A stretch of DNA of 64,000 nt from Echinococcus granulosus (Eukaryota > Platyhelminthes > Cestoda > Cyclophyllidea > Taeniidae): NCBI RefSeq assembly GCF_000524195.1, contig NW_020170448.1, positions 305,703 to 369,702 on the forward strand, in the 5' to 3' direction. Shown piece by piece: positions 11,361 to 21,978 of the stretch. Position 1 is the first letter of the stretch. Every line of letters starts with the position of its first letter. The notes under the pieces are model-generated. The model was given only the letters and a program-made list of their open reading frames with translations, had not been told where the DNA came from and did no database searches. Position numbers and translations under genes: made by a program.

Positions 11361-13484
11361 ATGAACCTACGTATTACTCTCCCGTCGCCTCCCATTTTTA
11401 GCCACACCAAATTTTCTGTCCCTCCTTACACACCATGGGATCATCCTTACACCAAATGGATGATCAACACTTTTCGTAGTCGAGCAAACAACCGCTTAAC
11501 TGCGATGAGTCGAGAGCATCCCGATATCTTTCAACACATCTTTCAAATCCCCGACACACCGGAGAAGATCACTTGTGACAACAGTGATTGTGAGGCCATG
11601 TACAAGAGGTCCACTGTACTCTACCTACGTCCACTTTCATTGGCCGTCTACATGAGGAGGTTGGACGTAATTAAACTGCTCATTGACAACCAACTTGTCG
11701 ATAATGGTGAAGTGAGCTATGCAACAGATATCAACGGACGGTTGGAGGATGATGACGAGGTTGAATTGCGCGAAATTCGGCCGATGACTATCGCGGCTAG
11801 ACGTAATATTCTGGAGGCTCTTCCAGTCTTATTCAGTAGCAATACGCAAACATTGAAAGCCTCTGATTCATTCACTCTACGGTATGCTAACAAGTGGGTC
11901 GAGAAGTGTAACAAATTCAAAGACATCCTTGATTACACTATTAGTGTGGTGCGTAAAAAACGTCTACTTCCAACAACTAGGGTATTTGAGATGCTGGTCT
12001 ATCGGTGTCCTGGCTACTGTAGTGCTAATTCTGCCCAATTATTGTGCACCAAGCACGGGGGTCAACGATGCTCTCTATTTCAACGTCTTGCAAAGTACCT
12101 CCTTTTGGAGGCCGGCGGGAATCGTCTCGCTTTACCGTTACTGCAATCATTGGATCAGCTAATCCGTCACAAGGGCTTCTATAAGTTATCCAAACGCCTG
12201 GAGAGCGCTTGGCTCTATCATTACTCCTTTACTGACATAACAGAGAATTGGGACACCATGTCGGTGGCACTGAAGGATCGCTTGATTACGCTAGCTTATA
12301 TGTTTAAGATACACGAAATACTTCAAGAGAAGGCCAAACCACTGACTCTTTCATACACTACCAGACTAATTTCTGAGATGATATACAGCGTTGGTTGTGG
12401 CCTTGACTTAATGACAACCCCCATCGCTGAGATGCAACAGTCAATTCAATTTCTCCTGCATTCCGGTCTAACCACCTTCGAGCAGAGAGTTGTCACCGAG
12501 GAGGGAGATTTGGAGCAATTTAAACAAAGGCGATCTGGTAGTCCCAAGACTTCACAAAATTTGAAATCCCCAACAAAAAAAGCTCTCCAAGTTTTGTTAT
12601 ATAACTTAAAATCCTTTATTTCAAGTGACTACTTACAATCTAGAGTAAATAAGGTAAGAAATAATCCTCATAACATTTACGCGAACTCGGCAGAACCTAG
12701 TCGTTGTTTGATGTGCATGAAGGAAGCAAAAGAAAAGTTTGCATTAATAGAACCGCTTCCTGTTGAAGCGCAGCATAGCCTAAGCGAAATAAATCCTCTA
12801 GTAACCCTAACAACTGATTTGGAACCCAGCCCCAAGGCGTCTACATCAATGACAACATCCACACTTATTCGAACATGTGTGGTGAATCAGTTTGCAGGCA
12901 CCTTAAAAGAACCAACTTTGCATCATGAAGAAAAAGAAGAACCCGAAGAAATGGAACCAACTCCGACAGTACTGATGGAGACTACGCCAGATGACATGAC
13001 TGTCGCGCCTGTAGTGGAGGAGAATCCAGCAACCCCGCGTCTTGTCTTTTCAACCCTTTCGTTTGGAGAGGCATCTCCCATAGTAACAGATGCACGTACA
13101 TTCCTCTCTCCTCTGACTGGCACCAATATTGTCTCGGACGAGACTCTGCAAACCGATTACCTTGAACAAAGAGGCGTGGAGACATACCTAACCCAGCAAT
13201 TTTGTAGTGCAGACGAGGAGAGTGTAACATCCGAAAAACTTTTGCCGAAACAACGGCCACGAGTGCCATGCAACCTCGTAGAAGTGGATAATTTGATTGA
13301 AAAAATCGCAAATAACACTGCACTCATTAATGACTTTTTGCTGTCAGACGATGACAACGATTTGATCGACAGTACGTTGAAGGGCTGTCTGAAAAAAACT
13401 GAGATAGGATTCGCCTCCGGTGTTGAGATTTCAGAGGGTCCAGCATCCCAAACGTTATGCCAATTTAAGTGTACCGAAGCATAG
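11361..13484 (+). CDS. Uncharacterised 707-residue protein with weak ankyrin-like helices, single exon
   Basis: An uninterrupted ATG-to-TAG frame of 707 codons. A TAA sits in frame directly before the ATG. The family is not recognised. Residues about 95-160 contain two helical segments (PLSLAVYMRRLDVIKLLI and RPMTIAARRNILEALPVLF) that resemble degenerate ankyrin repeats. Residues 215-370 are rich in leucine and probably helical, with several cysteines around 220-240. From about residue 390 the protein becomes polar, with Ser/Thr/Glu-rich low complexity (EEKEEPEEMEP) and acidic patches. No signal peptide or membrane segment is evident. It is the only clear gene here without introns, and it converges on ARP8 with a 170-bp gap. 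A frame this long is very unlikely by chance; function is unknown. Confidence 0.75.
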   Translation: MNLRITLPSPPIFSHTKFSVPPYTPWDHPYTKWMINTFRSRANNRLTAMSREHPDIFQHIFQIPDTPEKITCDNSDCEAMYKRSTVLYLRPLSLAVYMRRLDVIKLLIDNQLVDNGEVSYATDINGRLEDDDEVELREIRPMTIAARRNILEALPVLFSSNTQTLKASDSFTLRYANKWVEKCNKFKDILDYTISVVRKKRLLPTTRVFEMLVYRCPGYCSANSAQLLCTKHGGQRCSLFQRLAKYLLLEAGGNRLALPLLQSLDQLIRHKGFYKLSKRLESAWLYHYSFTDITENWDTMSVALKDRLITLAYMFKIHEILQEKAKPLTLSYTTRLISEMIYSVGCGLDLMTTPIAEMQQSIQFLLHSGLTTFEQRVVTEEGDLEQFKQRRSGSPKTSQNLKSPTKKALQVLLYNLKSFISSDYLQSRVNKVRNNPHNIYANSAEPSRCLMCMKEAKEKFALIEPLPVEAQHSLSEINPLVTLTTDLEPSPKASTSMTTSTLIRTCVVNQFAGTLKEPTLHHEEKEEPEEMEPTPTVLMETTPDDMTVAPVVEENPATPRLVFSTLSFGEASPIVTDARTFLSPLTGTNIVSDETLQTDYLEQRGVETYLTQQFCSADEESVTSEKLLPKQRPRVPCNLVEVDNLIEKIANNTALINDFLLSDDDNDLIDSTLKGCLKKTEIGFASGVEISEGPASQTLCQFKCTEA

Positions 13485-13654
13485 CCACCCCTCAACGAAA
13501 AAGGGATCATGAAAAGGTGCCTCTTCGAGTAAAAGAAAACTTCCGAAGAAAAAAAAAATAATAGTTAAATCTTGTTTCTACTAAATTACAAATGTTCTAA
13601 AAAAGGAAAAGACGTACAATACAGGTGAAGTTTACGATAGCAACCGCCTCCCAT

Positions 13655-16600
13655 TTACCAAGGGAAAGGGGCTTTCTCACGCAGTAGTCGAGAGCCGTAG
13701 CGATTCCATTCGGCAGGGGTAAGCCAAAGGTCGGAGATTGCGTCCGTGTTAAGCATAAGTTTCGCTCCTTGCCAAGCAAGGTCGGAGACACCCTGAGGTC
13801 TAGTTAGTACTTCCACACTCGTGCCATCACCCACGAGGTTCTGCAGTTCGCGAGTGAGCCACTTGGAGAGGAGAAAGCCTCCGAGACTGGTTGCCCCACC
13901 GCCAACAAGAAGGATACAGCCGAATAGACGTTGACGCAGTTGATCCCCCTTGGCGTCAGCCACATTATCAACTCCCAGTGCTTCCGAATCGACAGCCGAA
14001 GTCGAGGCGGCGGCCACAGCGGCCTGTCGGATGGACCACAAAACTGGTTCGGCCAGGTCCTTGAACGAGGAGGCCTTCTAGATAGCCAAAGACAATGATT
14101 TGAAGGATGCATAACAATTAATAGGAATCTGTAAGTAGACTTAAAAAGAAAGACTATACACATACAAGCCTTAAGCTTTTAAGTACGAGGTGGTCACATC
14201 TAGCTACTGCAATCTTCCGATCTTGAGCGATTGACACGAAGTTAAGAATTTAACGATGAAAGTAAAAAAAAATTGTGACACGATTGATAGGTAGTAATAT
14301 CCAATTACCGACAATCATCACCCTGACAACTGACAAATATGAAAGATGGACTATAGCGTTCACATTTGTTGCCACCAAGTCTACATGTGTCGTAGCGCAT
14401 CATCATTCGTTGAATTAAAAAGGAGGTAATTAGTACAGTTATTTAAAGGTGGAGAGATACCCAATTTTCTCCAAGTCTACTGATTCCGAGAATAAAAAGT
14501 TTACAGGGCATTAGTGGCAGGGTTAATTAGCGTGTATTGAAGTGAATAGGTCCAATTGACCTCTCCTGGAAACCAGAAGTCACAGAGTGATAAAGACGGC
14601 TTCCTAGCCATTTGATGGCCTTTGTTGGTAATTCTTCCTGGATGCCTAAAGCCAAAATTTATTTATCTGCACCATTAAATATGGGTACCATAGACGTGAG
14701 TAACGACACATCAAGGGGAGTGGCGGCTACATGGACCACAGGGAGAAGAGGGGGTAGACTGACTACCTCGAGATGTCATTATCACTAAAGCTACAGGTAA
14801 ACATATCCATTAATAAAAGAAACATGGAGAAAATGTGAGCAGGACACTTCTTCGAAATGGCGATTCACAATTTTGCTTCGTTTCTTGGAAGGGGAATCAA
14901 GAAAAAAACAGTCCATTAGGCAGCTGGATGTCCTGAAATCCAAAACGACGATTTTAACAAAAGAAGATACAAGAAAGTAGAAGTCAGTGAAAAAAAGGCT
15001 ATAAATGTTGGAAATCTTTATGCCCAAAATTGTCTCATTTCAGTCAACTAAATTTGTCGAGCTTACCGAAACCTTCTGACTCTTGGGTTCAAAAGCGCCC
15101 TCATCACCCCGACCGGGGACAAAGTCACCCTGCAGTTTTCGCCTCCTTTCTCGCATAGTCATGACACTGTAGACCTCATCGAATGGATCGTCCGGTTCAG
15201 GTGCATCGATTCCTGGTATTTGGTACTCTGGAAGAAAACCATCTGCATTGAAGAAATAGGGTGCCAAATGCGCGGTGAGGAAGGTGACATTGGGCAGGAC
15301 TACTTCCTGTCCGGTGGCAAGTTTGATTGTAGTCTCCTTTGAAGCTATCACTTCCAACGATTGAGTCTGCATTTGTGCAATAATCGCGCTGTCAGCGTCG
15401 AACATTGCATTGAAAAGGCGTCTCATGTCTCCGAATGAGCCGTGGTCTGTTTCCCTATGAATAATAAACATAGAGTATGGTAGAACACAATCAAGGGTTT
15501 AGCTCGCAGCGCAGTGGAGAACATCGAAAGTGATAAAATTTACATATTCTCCTTCATAACTAAGACCGCTTTTTTGCCTATTTCAATCACTACCTCGCAT
15601 AAAAAACGTACTGCATTAGCTCCGGGAGTTCGATTCTGTCTCTAGTAAAGCGATATATTGCTGCACGTAGAGTTTGCAGACAATTGCAAACACCAATCGG
15701 CAATTTAACGCGGACATCAGGCAGGGAAATGCCCTCATCAACGCAGGAAATGGTGGTCTTTTGAAAGCCTAAGTCGATAACGCATGCGGTCGGAAGTCCT
15801 ACACCGTAGGTAGCACAGACACTTGCCTGCTGCACTACGACTCGGGAGAAGCGAAGGCCCAATAAGAGCATATTCATTATCTGCCGCACCTCTCGACGAA
15901 TAAAGACGTCCTCGATTACGAGAATGACTGAGTAGAGATGAAATTCGTCTCTTGAGATGCCAAACTAAGATAGAAAAAGCAACACTCTCGCTTTCGCACA
16001 GCCTCTACATTCAACGTGCCAAAAGAGAATAATTTCCTTCTGGCTGTTTAAAAGGACGCAAAAGTATGCGAGAAATTTAGTATTTCAAAGTGAAGAAATC
16101 GAGACTCAACTTGGCTTTAACAAACAGCAAACACCTACGCTCACAAATGATGGCTGCTGAAAACGCTCCTATCTTGTTCGAATTAGGCTGAAAATACTAT
16201 AAAATTTTGGAAATACAATGGAGCACTTAAGTAAAGTGGTATTTAGGTGTAAAGACTAGACGATCGATCTAGGACTCGTCCTTGAGGAAAAGTACCAAAA
16301 CATACATATTTCTCTAATGCATAAGTCCACATATCCTCCAAGTTCTGCAAATTAAGAGACGGTGTAAATGCTTCATTAAAACAACCAGACACGATCGGCC
16401 ACTGCAATTGATAACCACCATTAACGCACTTTCTGAGACCTTTGAGAAATGGGATAAACGCAGGCTTCGAATCATCCAAGGGCTGATCAGAGTGAGCAAT
16501 ATCTGAGTTAAGTATCTTGTGAAAGTTATTTTCAGTAACAAGAGAATCAGAGTGGGCAAATGAGCCGAAGCAATTTGACACATCGATATCAAGTGGAGTG

Positions 16601-16773
16601 AAAGTATGCGAGCTTAACGACGGAATCCGACCGGGACGGGCGTCCTTGGATTTGCGAGCAATACAATGCAGAAAAATCTTTGGCTCTTCCTCCGAAGCGA
16701 GGCCGATACGTAAAACTGTAGAGCCAGGTTGTATAATAACGGTTTTAGATGAAATTCTTTGGAACTTTGTCAT
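13655..16773 (-). CDS. ACTR8: Actin-related protein 8 (INO80 complex subunit)
   Basis: Four exons on the minus strand: 16773-16306, 15964-15594, 15454-15067 and 14077-13655, giving 549 residues with all phases matching. The third intron is about 990 bp. It starts with VIIQPGSTVLRIGLAS, the first actin-fold strand of ARP8. It continues with a VVVQQASVCATYGVG segment, then a CILLVGGGATSLGGF phosphate-loop-like strand, and ends LTPAEWNRYGSRLLREKAPFPW, the ARP8 C-terminal signature. ARP8 sits in the INO80 remodeller, where it helps bind nucleosomes and DNA. The protein is shorter than the human one (624), mainly in the acidic linker before the GGG strand. ATG 16773 is chosen because the homology starts right after it. 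Confidence 0.92.
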
Positions 16774-17154
16774 TCTAGGTCATTGCAAATCATAATAACC
16801 TTGGCCTGCGAAGATAATTGGATGAATTTAATTTAATGTTTTTAACATCTTTAGTATTCATAGTGAGTACAGCGCACAACTGTTGATCGAAAAAAAAAAT
16901 ATTTTAGCAAAATTCGTAACCGCAAGGCGAAAGTATAAGCACTGAACTTTTAGCATTGTTTTTCGATTGCAATTAAACAATCAAACGAATTTGCGATTTG
17001 ATTTCGATAAAATAAACTCCAAGTTGAGATTGAGTAATTTTTATTACTGAAATCTTTTACGTCGATGCATTCATTCAGAACCTTTAGACCAAATTTTGCG
17101 TGTTTATCCCCAAACGAAGTTTGTCATTTTGATTAGAATCGTGTAACTTTATTA
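16774..17154. other. AT-rich 5' flank of ACTR8, no gene seen
   Basis: This holds the presumptive promoter of ACTR8 on its left side. The right side runs into the TRIM-like element. No coding segment was found. Confidence 0.5.
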
Positions 17155-18046
17155 TGTAATACGATGGTGGTTTAGCCCTCGGTATTAATGAGACGTTGCT
17201 TTTGGACTTTTGATTTGGCCTTTTTGTACCAAGCTGGGCGGGCCGGCCTTCAGGCCATGCTATCAGCCCAAACACCTTCACTATGCAGAATAGATATACT
17301 CCACCCGAGTATTGTGTCTTCTTTCGTCTTCAGGGAAGTCTCAGGACACCACAATTGTTTGCGCAAGTATAAATAGTCACTGTAGTGGCCCAAGACTCCC
17401 TCGCACGCGGTAGAAGACAATTATCAGTAGGAATTTATATATACGGCATTCAGTAGGCCTTGATGCTACGGGTATTGTTGGGAGGTCAGCTTATCCTGCA
17501 AAGGTGCAGTAGTGGAGACCAGGATTGATCCTTTTCACTAAAACTAGGAATTTAACGAACAGCCAATGTATTACGTGGCACCTCCCTTTTTGTGAGCGCC
17601 GTCCACGTTGCTCCCATTTGTCATCCTCCCGCGTCGGCTATTGCAGCCTAATCGCCGCTGTAAGGAGTAGTTTAGGAAACAGCCGTGCCAGTGATCGAAT
17701 TTTGATGCGAGTGAGACGGGTCTTGACCACAGCGCCACTGATCCAGCTTGACAATTTTACTACGTCTGCAGTTTCGCCCTGCAAGGGAACTGTATTCAAG
17801 TGCTCATTTTAATGCCTAAAAAGGGAAGGTCGGTATTTATGGGAATATAGTGTAATATGATAGTGGTTTATCCCTCGGTGTTGGTGAGGCGCCACTTTTG
17901 TACCTTGAATTAGCCCCCTTGTACCTGGCTGAGTGGATTGGCCTTTTGGGCCATGCCAATAGACCGGACACCTTCTCTGCGCTAAATACATATTCTGCAC
18001 GAGTATCGTGTCTTCTTTCGTCTTCAGGGAGTCTCGGAAAGCTACA
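17155..18046 (+). mobile_element. TRIM-like element: two ~200-bp direct terminal repeats around a non-coding core
   Basis: Direct repeats at 17155-17353 and 17851-18046 (199 and 196 bp) both begin TGTAATA, share the CCCTCGGT block and the block CTTCTTTCGTCTTCAGGG, and both end in ACA. This gives the TG...CA borders of long terminal repeats. The core of about 500 bp has no coding capacity and carries a purine-rich AAAAAGGGAAGG about 25 bp before the second repeat. The total, about 0.9 kb, is in the size range of TRIMs, non-autonomous LTR elements known from taeniid tapeworms. I see no obvious target-site duplication, and the repeats have diverged visibly, so the copy looks old. Related fragments occur near 20079-20168 and 31950-32092 (reverse orientation). 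Confidence 0.6.
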
Positions 18047-19150
18047 ATAGATCTAAAGAATACGGGGATTGTGAATACTTCAGAGTCACCCCCACGCCTA
18101 ATAAAGGACAAATCTTATTTTGACGGACAAGACTTCTGTACAGGGCTTACGACCAGTACACCCGTGTCTAGCTCCTTGTTTTCCTGTTTTGTTTGGAATA
18201 ACTCAAACAGATTGTCTCACATTGAATGAAACTTGTTTTTTAAGCAACCGGTATCACTCGAGAAGTTACGAGATTTCATTGTGATCTAACGGCGACAAAG
18301 TGATTTCATGCCGCTGTAACTTCTTAGTGTGGCGAAGTTTTGTTCATCAAGCGAAATATATGCGATGTTGGATGTGTCACTGATGTTTGGAATGATACTT
18401 CAACGCATCGAGTCGCCCTTTTTGCGTCAAAAGCATTTCACAGCACAAATGCACTGATTGAACGTAAATTCGTAATCTGTGTTGTGCTAGATCAAATTTG
18501 ATTAAATAAAAGTCCTTGGTAAGAGTTGCAAAACAGTCCGCCAGTTGAGTACATTTTGTTGAATTTCCTCGCTTTTCGAAATTGGACCATTGGTTGGCCT
18601 AGCAGTTTACATGTATCAGTCCCCACCCATGAAAATAATAGAGCAGGATTTATATCAAACTTCCATTTACATTCCTCTTTTGCTTCAATAAACTCCATTT
18701 AAAGGAGTGGTCTTCCACATAGGCATGCTGCCCCTGCTCCTCCTACCTTCACCGGATTTTTTCACCGCTAACGACATCAGTGCGGTACCCTACAGTCCAA
18801 TCACCGCAAATCGCCTCTGCCTTTTCGTCCCCATCACGAGAGGTCACCTTTTAGGCCACTTTTGCCTCATCTGGGCAGATCGGCCGCCTCGGGGGCGCAA
18901 CCGAAATCTTGCATCTACCTGTTCTTCACCGATTTCTCTATCCTCCATCCCATGGTCCCCATTCTCTCATTATTGTCATTAGCTCCACCCTCATCGTGTT
19001 CGGATATATAGTCGGCCATCTACAAGCCCTCCTCCACCGTCGTTCCTGGCCCTTCATCGTGGTGATCTCGATTGAAACGGATGTGCAGAATGTTGGAGGG
19101 GGTGCTCTTATAATCATCTCTGTTATTACACATGATCATCACTATTACGA
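18047..19150. other. Intergenic, no gene seen
   Basis: The sequence lies between the TRIM-like element and the left arm of the inverted repeat. Short open frames rich in Pro, Ser and Leu occur on the plus strand around 18707-19220 but show no family pattern. Confidence 0.45.
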
Positions 19151-19634
19151 CTCCTCTTGGTCACCATATAGCTCTCATTGTGAGACTTATTGTGCGTCGA
19201 CCATGAAGAGGAGGAACTAGAGGAGGGAAGATGGGACCATCGTTGAGGTCTAGAGACGGAAAATGAAGGCCGAATGAGGACGAAGGGGAAGTTTTGATTG
19301 GGTGTGTTTGGCATGAATTCCTCGGTAGGAGTGCAATGGCGGAGCATCAAAATTAACATTTAAACAAACAACCAACGTATTGCATAGCCCCTCTCCTCCC
19401 AGGTGGACCCCCTGGTGAACCTCCCGTGTCAGCCATCATAACGTAGTTGGTGCTGCAGGAAAGATGTTCACGAGCCGACCGTTCTAGTCATCAAACTTGC
19501 TTGCTATTGAGAAGATATTTGACTACAACATCACTAATTCTTCTTGTCACTTCCACAGGATCTAAGTTTTGACCTCTATTGGTATTGTACCGGGCGACGG
19601 AGAATGTGCTGGCCATCACTGGCCTAAAAGCAAC
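19151..19634 (+). repeat. Left arm of a near-perfect 484-bp inverted repeat
   Basis: It is the reverse complement of 21183-21666. I counted six mismatches over the 484 bases by eye. The inner part (from about 19360) resembles the core of the TRIM-like element at 17540-17760, including the block AACCAACGTATTG. The arm carries no conserved coding sequence. Confidence 0.92.
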
Positions 19635-21182
19635 AAGTCAAATGACAGAGGACGGAGTTTAACACATTTCTGTGGGGGAAGAGTTCGCACCTATTCCTCC
19701 TTGCCACGTTGTTGGAACTTCAGAGTCGCCCAGTAGTACCAAACCGAGCTCTATCTAGGTAGTAGAGAAATAGAGGAGGTATCGCGCGCTCATATAATTA
19801 ACATCTTCATACAGACAAGGTAGAGACCTCTGTAACAAATTTTTTTCACATGGTTCACAGCCTGTGACAATTTAATTTGTCGGTAGCTTTCCTGCAAAGC
19901 ACAGGAATGGGGTAGTCGCCGTTGGTAGACGTCGTTTTCAGACCTTCTGCTAGGGGTGGTAATGTATTCTCCGATTCACAGCATAAAGAATTCTCCTGTC
20001 ACACCAAGTTTTACTATCCAGTAGTAGAAATCAGGTAAGATATCGTTTAAGATCGGGTTAGCTTTACTCTGCTATCAATGTAACGCCCCGAGACTTCCCT
20101 GAAGAGGAAAGAAGACATACAGAGGGGACTGGGGATACTGGCATGGATCGGAGGCCAGCCCACCCGCTGAAGCTGTAAAAGTGAGGACTCAAAAATGCGA
20201 GTTAAACAACCAACGCGTTGTAACTTGTGACATGGCATGGAGGACGTGGCGCCGAGTGGAAGTACAGGCCGCAAAGGCTTAAGTGGCCGCCTAGTCAAAT
20301 GCAGGATTAAACGATAAAACAAGGAAATACAATCATATCTCTGAAAAGGCGTTATTCACTTTTCAAACTGTTAAAGCATTATTTGAAGTTATGGCCTTAC
20401 TCGTCTTCATTAGCAATCAGATTAGCCACTGGATGTACATCATACCGTAGACCGCAGTACGGCTGGTTGCTATCCATTCTCCATGGCAGCAGTAAGAACA
20501 CTTAAGTATTATTTAATATTTCGCTTAATTTTTCATCAAATATTTATTGAATCATCCATTCATTACTTTCATTTAAGACTTTAAAAATTCGTACCCTCAA
20601 CAGTCCGCATCACGTCACTGCGATTTTCACGTTCTACAGCGCGGGGCCACAGGCGGACACAGCCAGAGGGACGCGAATAAAAACCGTGGTATGCAGTTAA
20701 ACAAATGGCACATCACTGCAAAGGTTTTCATCCCTTGACCGCTGTCTTCGAAGACTGCCTAGCTCATTTTTCTGCTTGAGTCACTACGATGTTGTCTGTG
20801 GTTTGCAAACTACCCATGAGCCAGGAATGTCAGTCATCAAATTTTTTACGCAGGTGAGAAGGCATTTGATCACGGTGCCATTGTTGCATCAACATGAGTC
20901 AATTTTATTTAAAAATTTCGTCCTTTTTGGGAGAGGAAGAATCACTTTCTCCTTACTGGTTATGGTTATACAGGACACCAAGGCTAGTGCATTTCCAGGG
21001 GCTAGTCATACATAATAGACAGTTTTTGGTGTAGCCTCGGTTGTTGTTTACCGTCTAGCAATTCTCCGAGATTAAACTGCAAAGTTCGCCTCCCACAGCA
21101 GAAGTCATTTCTCTGAGATTTGGAAATGGGATATCTTTGCTAAGGTAATCTTACCGCTCCCACATATAGGAATCTCGAAGTA
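19635..21182. repeat. Spacer of the inverted repeat, with nested repeat fragments
   Basis: The spacer holds a reverse-orientation fragment of the TRIM terminal repeat at about 20079-20168, with the end block TGTAACGCCCCGAGACTTCC. Further TRIM-core-like pieces lie near 20205-20240 and 20690-20900. A segment at 19850-20000 is matched again at 31740-31875. No transposase or other coding sequence was recognised. Confidence 0.6.
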
Positions 21183-21666
21183 GTTGCTTTTAGGCCAGTG
21201 ATGGCCAGCACATTCTCCGTCGCCCGGTACAATACCAATAGAGGTCAAAACTTAGATCCTGTGGAAGTGACGAGAAGAATTAGTGATGTTGTAGTCAAGT
21301 ATCTTCTCAATAGCAAGCAAGTTTGATGACTAGAACGGTCGGCTCGTGAACATCTTTCCTGCAGCACCGACTACGTTATGATGGCTGACACGGGAGGTTG
21401 ACCAGGGGGTCCACCTGGGAGGAGAGGGGCTATGCAATACGTTGGTTGTTTGTTTAAATGTTAATTTTGGTGCTCCGCCATTGCACTCCTACCGAGGAAT
21501 TCATGCCAAACACACCCAATCAAAACTTCCCCTTCGTCCTCATTCGGCCTTCATTTTCCGTCTCTAGACCTCAACGATGGTCCCATTTTCCCTCCTCTAG
21601 TTCCTCCTCTTCATGGTCGACGCACAATAAGTCTCACAATGAGAGCTATATGGTGACCAAGAGGAG
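21183..21666 (-). repeat. Right arm of the 484-bp inverted repeat
   Basis: It mirrors 19151-19634. Its outer end reads CCAAGAGGAG, the complement of the left arm's CTCCTCTTGG start. No target-site duplication is obvious outside the two ends. Confidence 0.92.
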
Positions 21667-21978
21667 ACTGTAGGCATGGCTAAAATGGCCATTGTTGACA
21701 GGACAGGAGAATAATTTGGCAAGACTAAAAAAAACCCCGCAAAATAATGCGTGCAGTTAAGCAATTACCATATCACGATAGAATCTTTTTGTCTAGGTAG
21801 TTTTTGCAATTTTTTATTCATCAATTTATTTCAAAATTTTTTAGTTGAAATTTACAACCCCATAAGAAACCCATTAAATGCGCGCCTGTGATTGGTTGCT
21901 CGGTTCCATAGCTCCCATTGGCGCAAAATCTTACGATCATTTTTATCAAAAGCTGCATCAACCTAAAACAATTTGCCA
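21667..21978. other. 5' flank of the C1q gene
   Basis: AT-rich sequence without coding signal that probably contains the promoter of the gene starting at 21979. Confidence 0.4.

Noticed and set aside
12982..13510. Minus-strand frames of 113 and 117 codons
   Set aside because: They overlap the 707-codon ORF and look like its antisense shadows.
19126..19359. Conserved-looking 77-codon frame, mirrored at 21458-21673
   Set aside because: The two frames match only because they lie in the two arms of the inverted repeat; DNA identity explains it and no coding constraint is visible.
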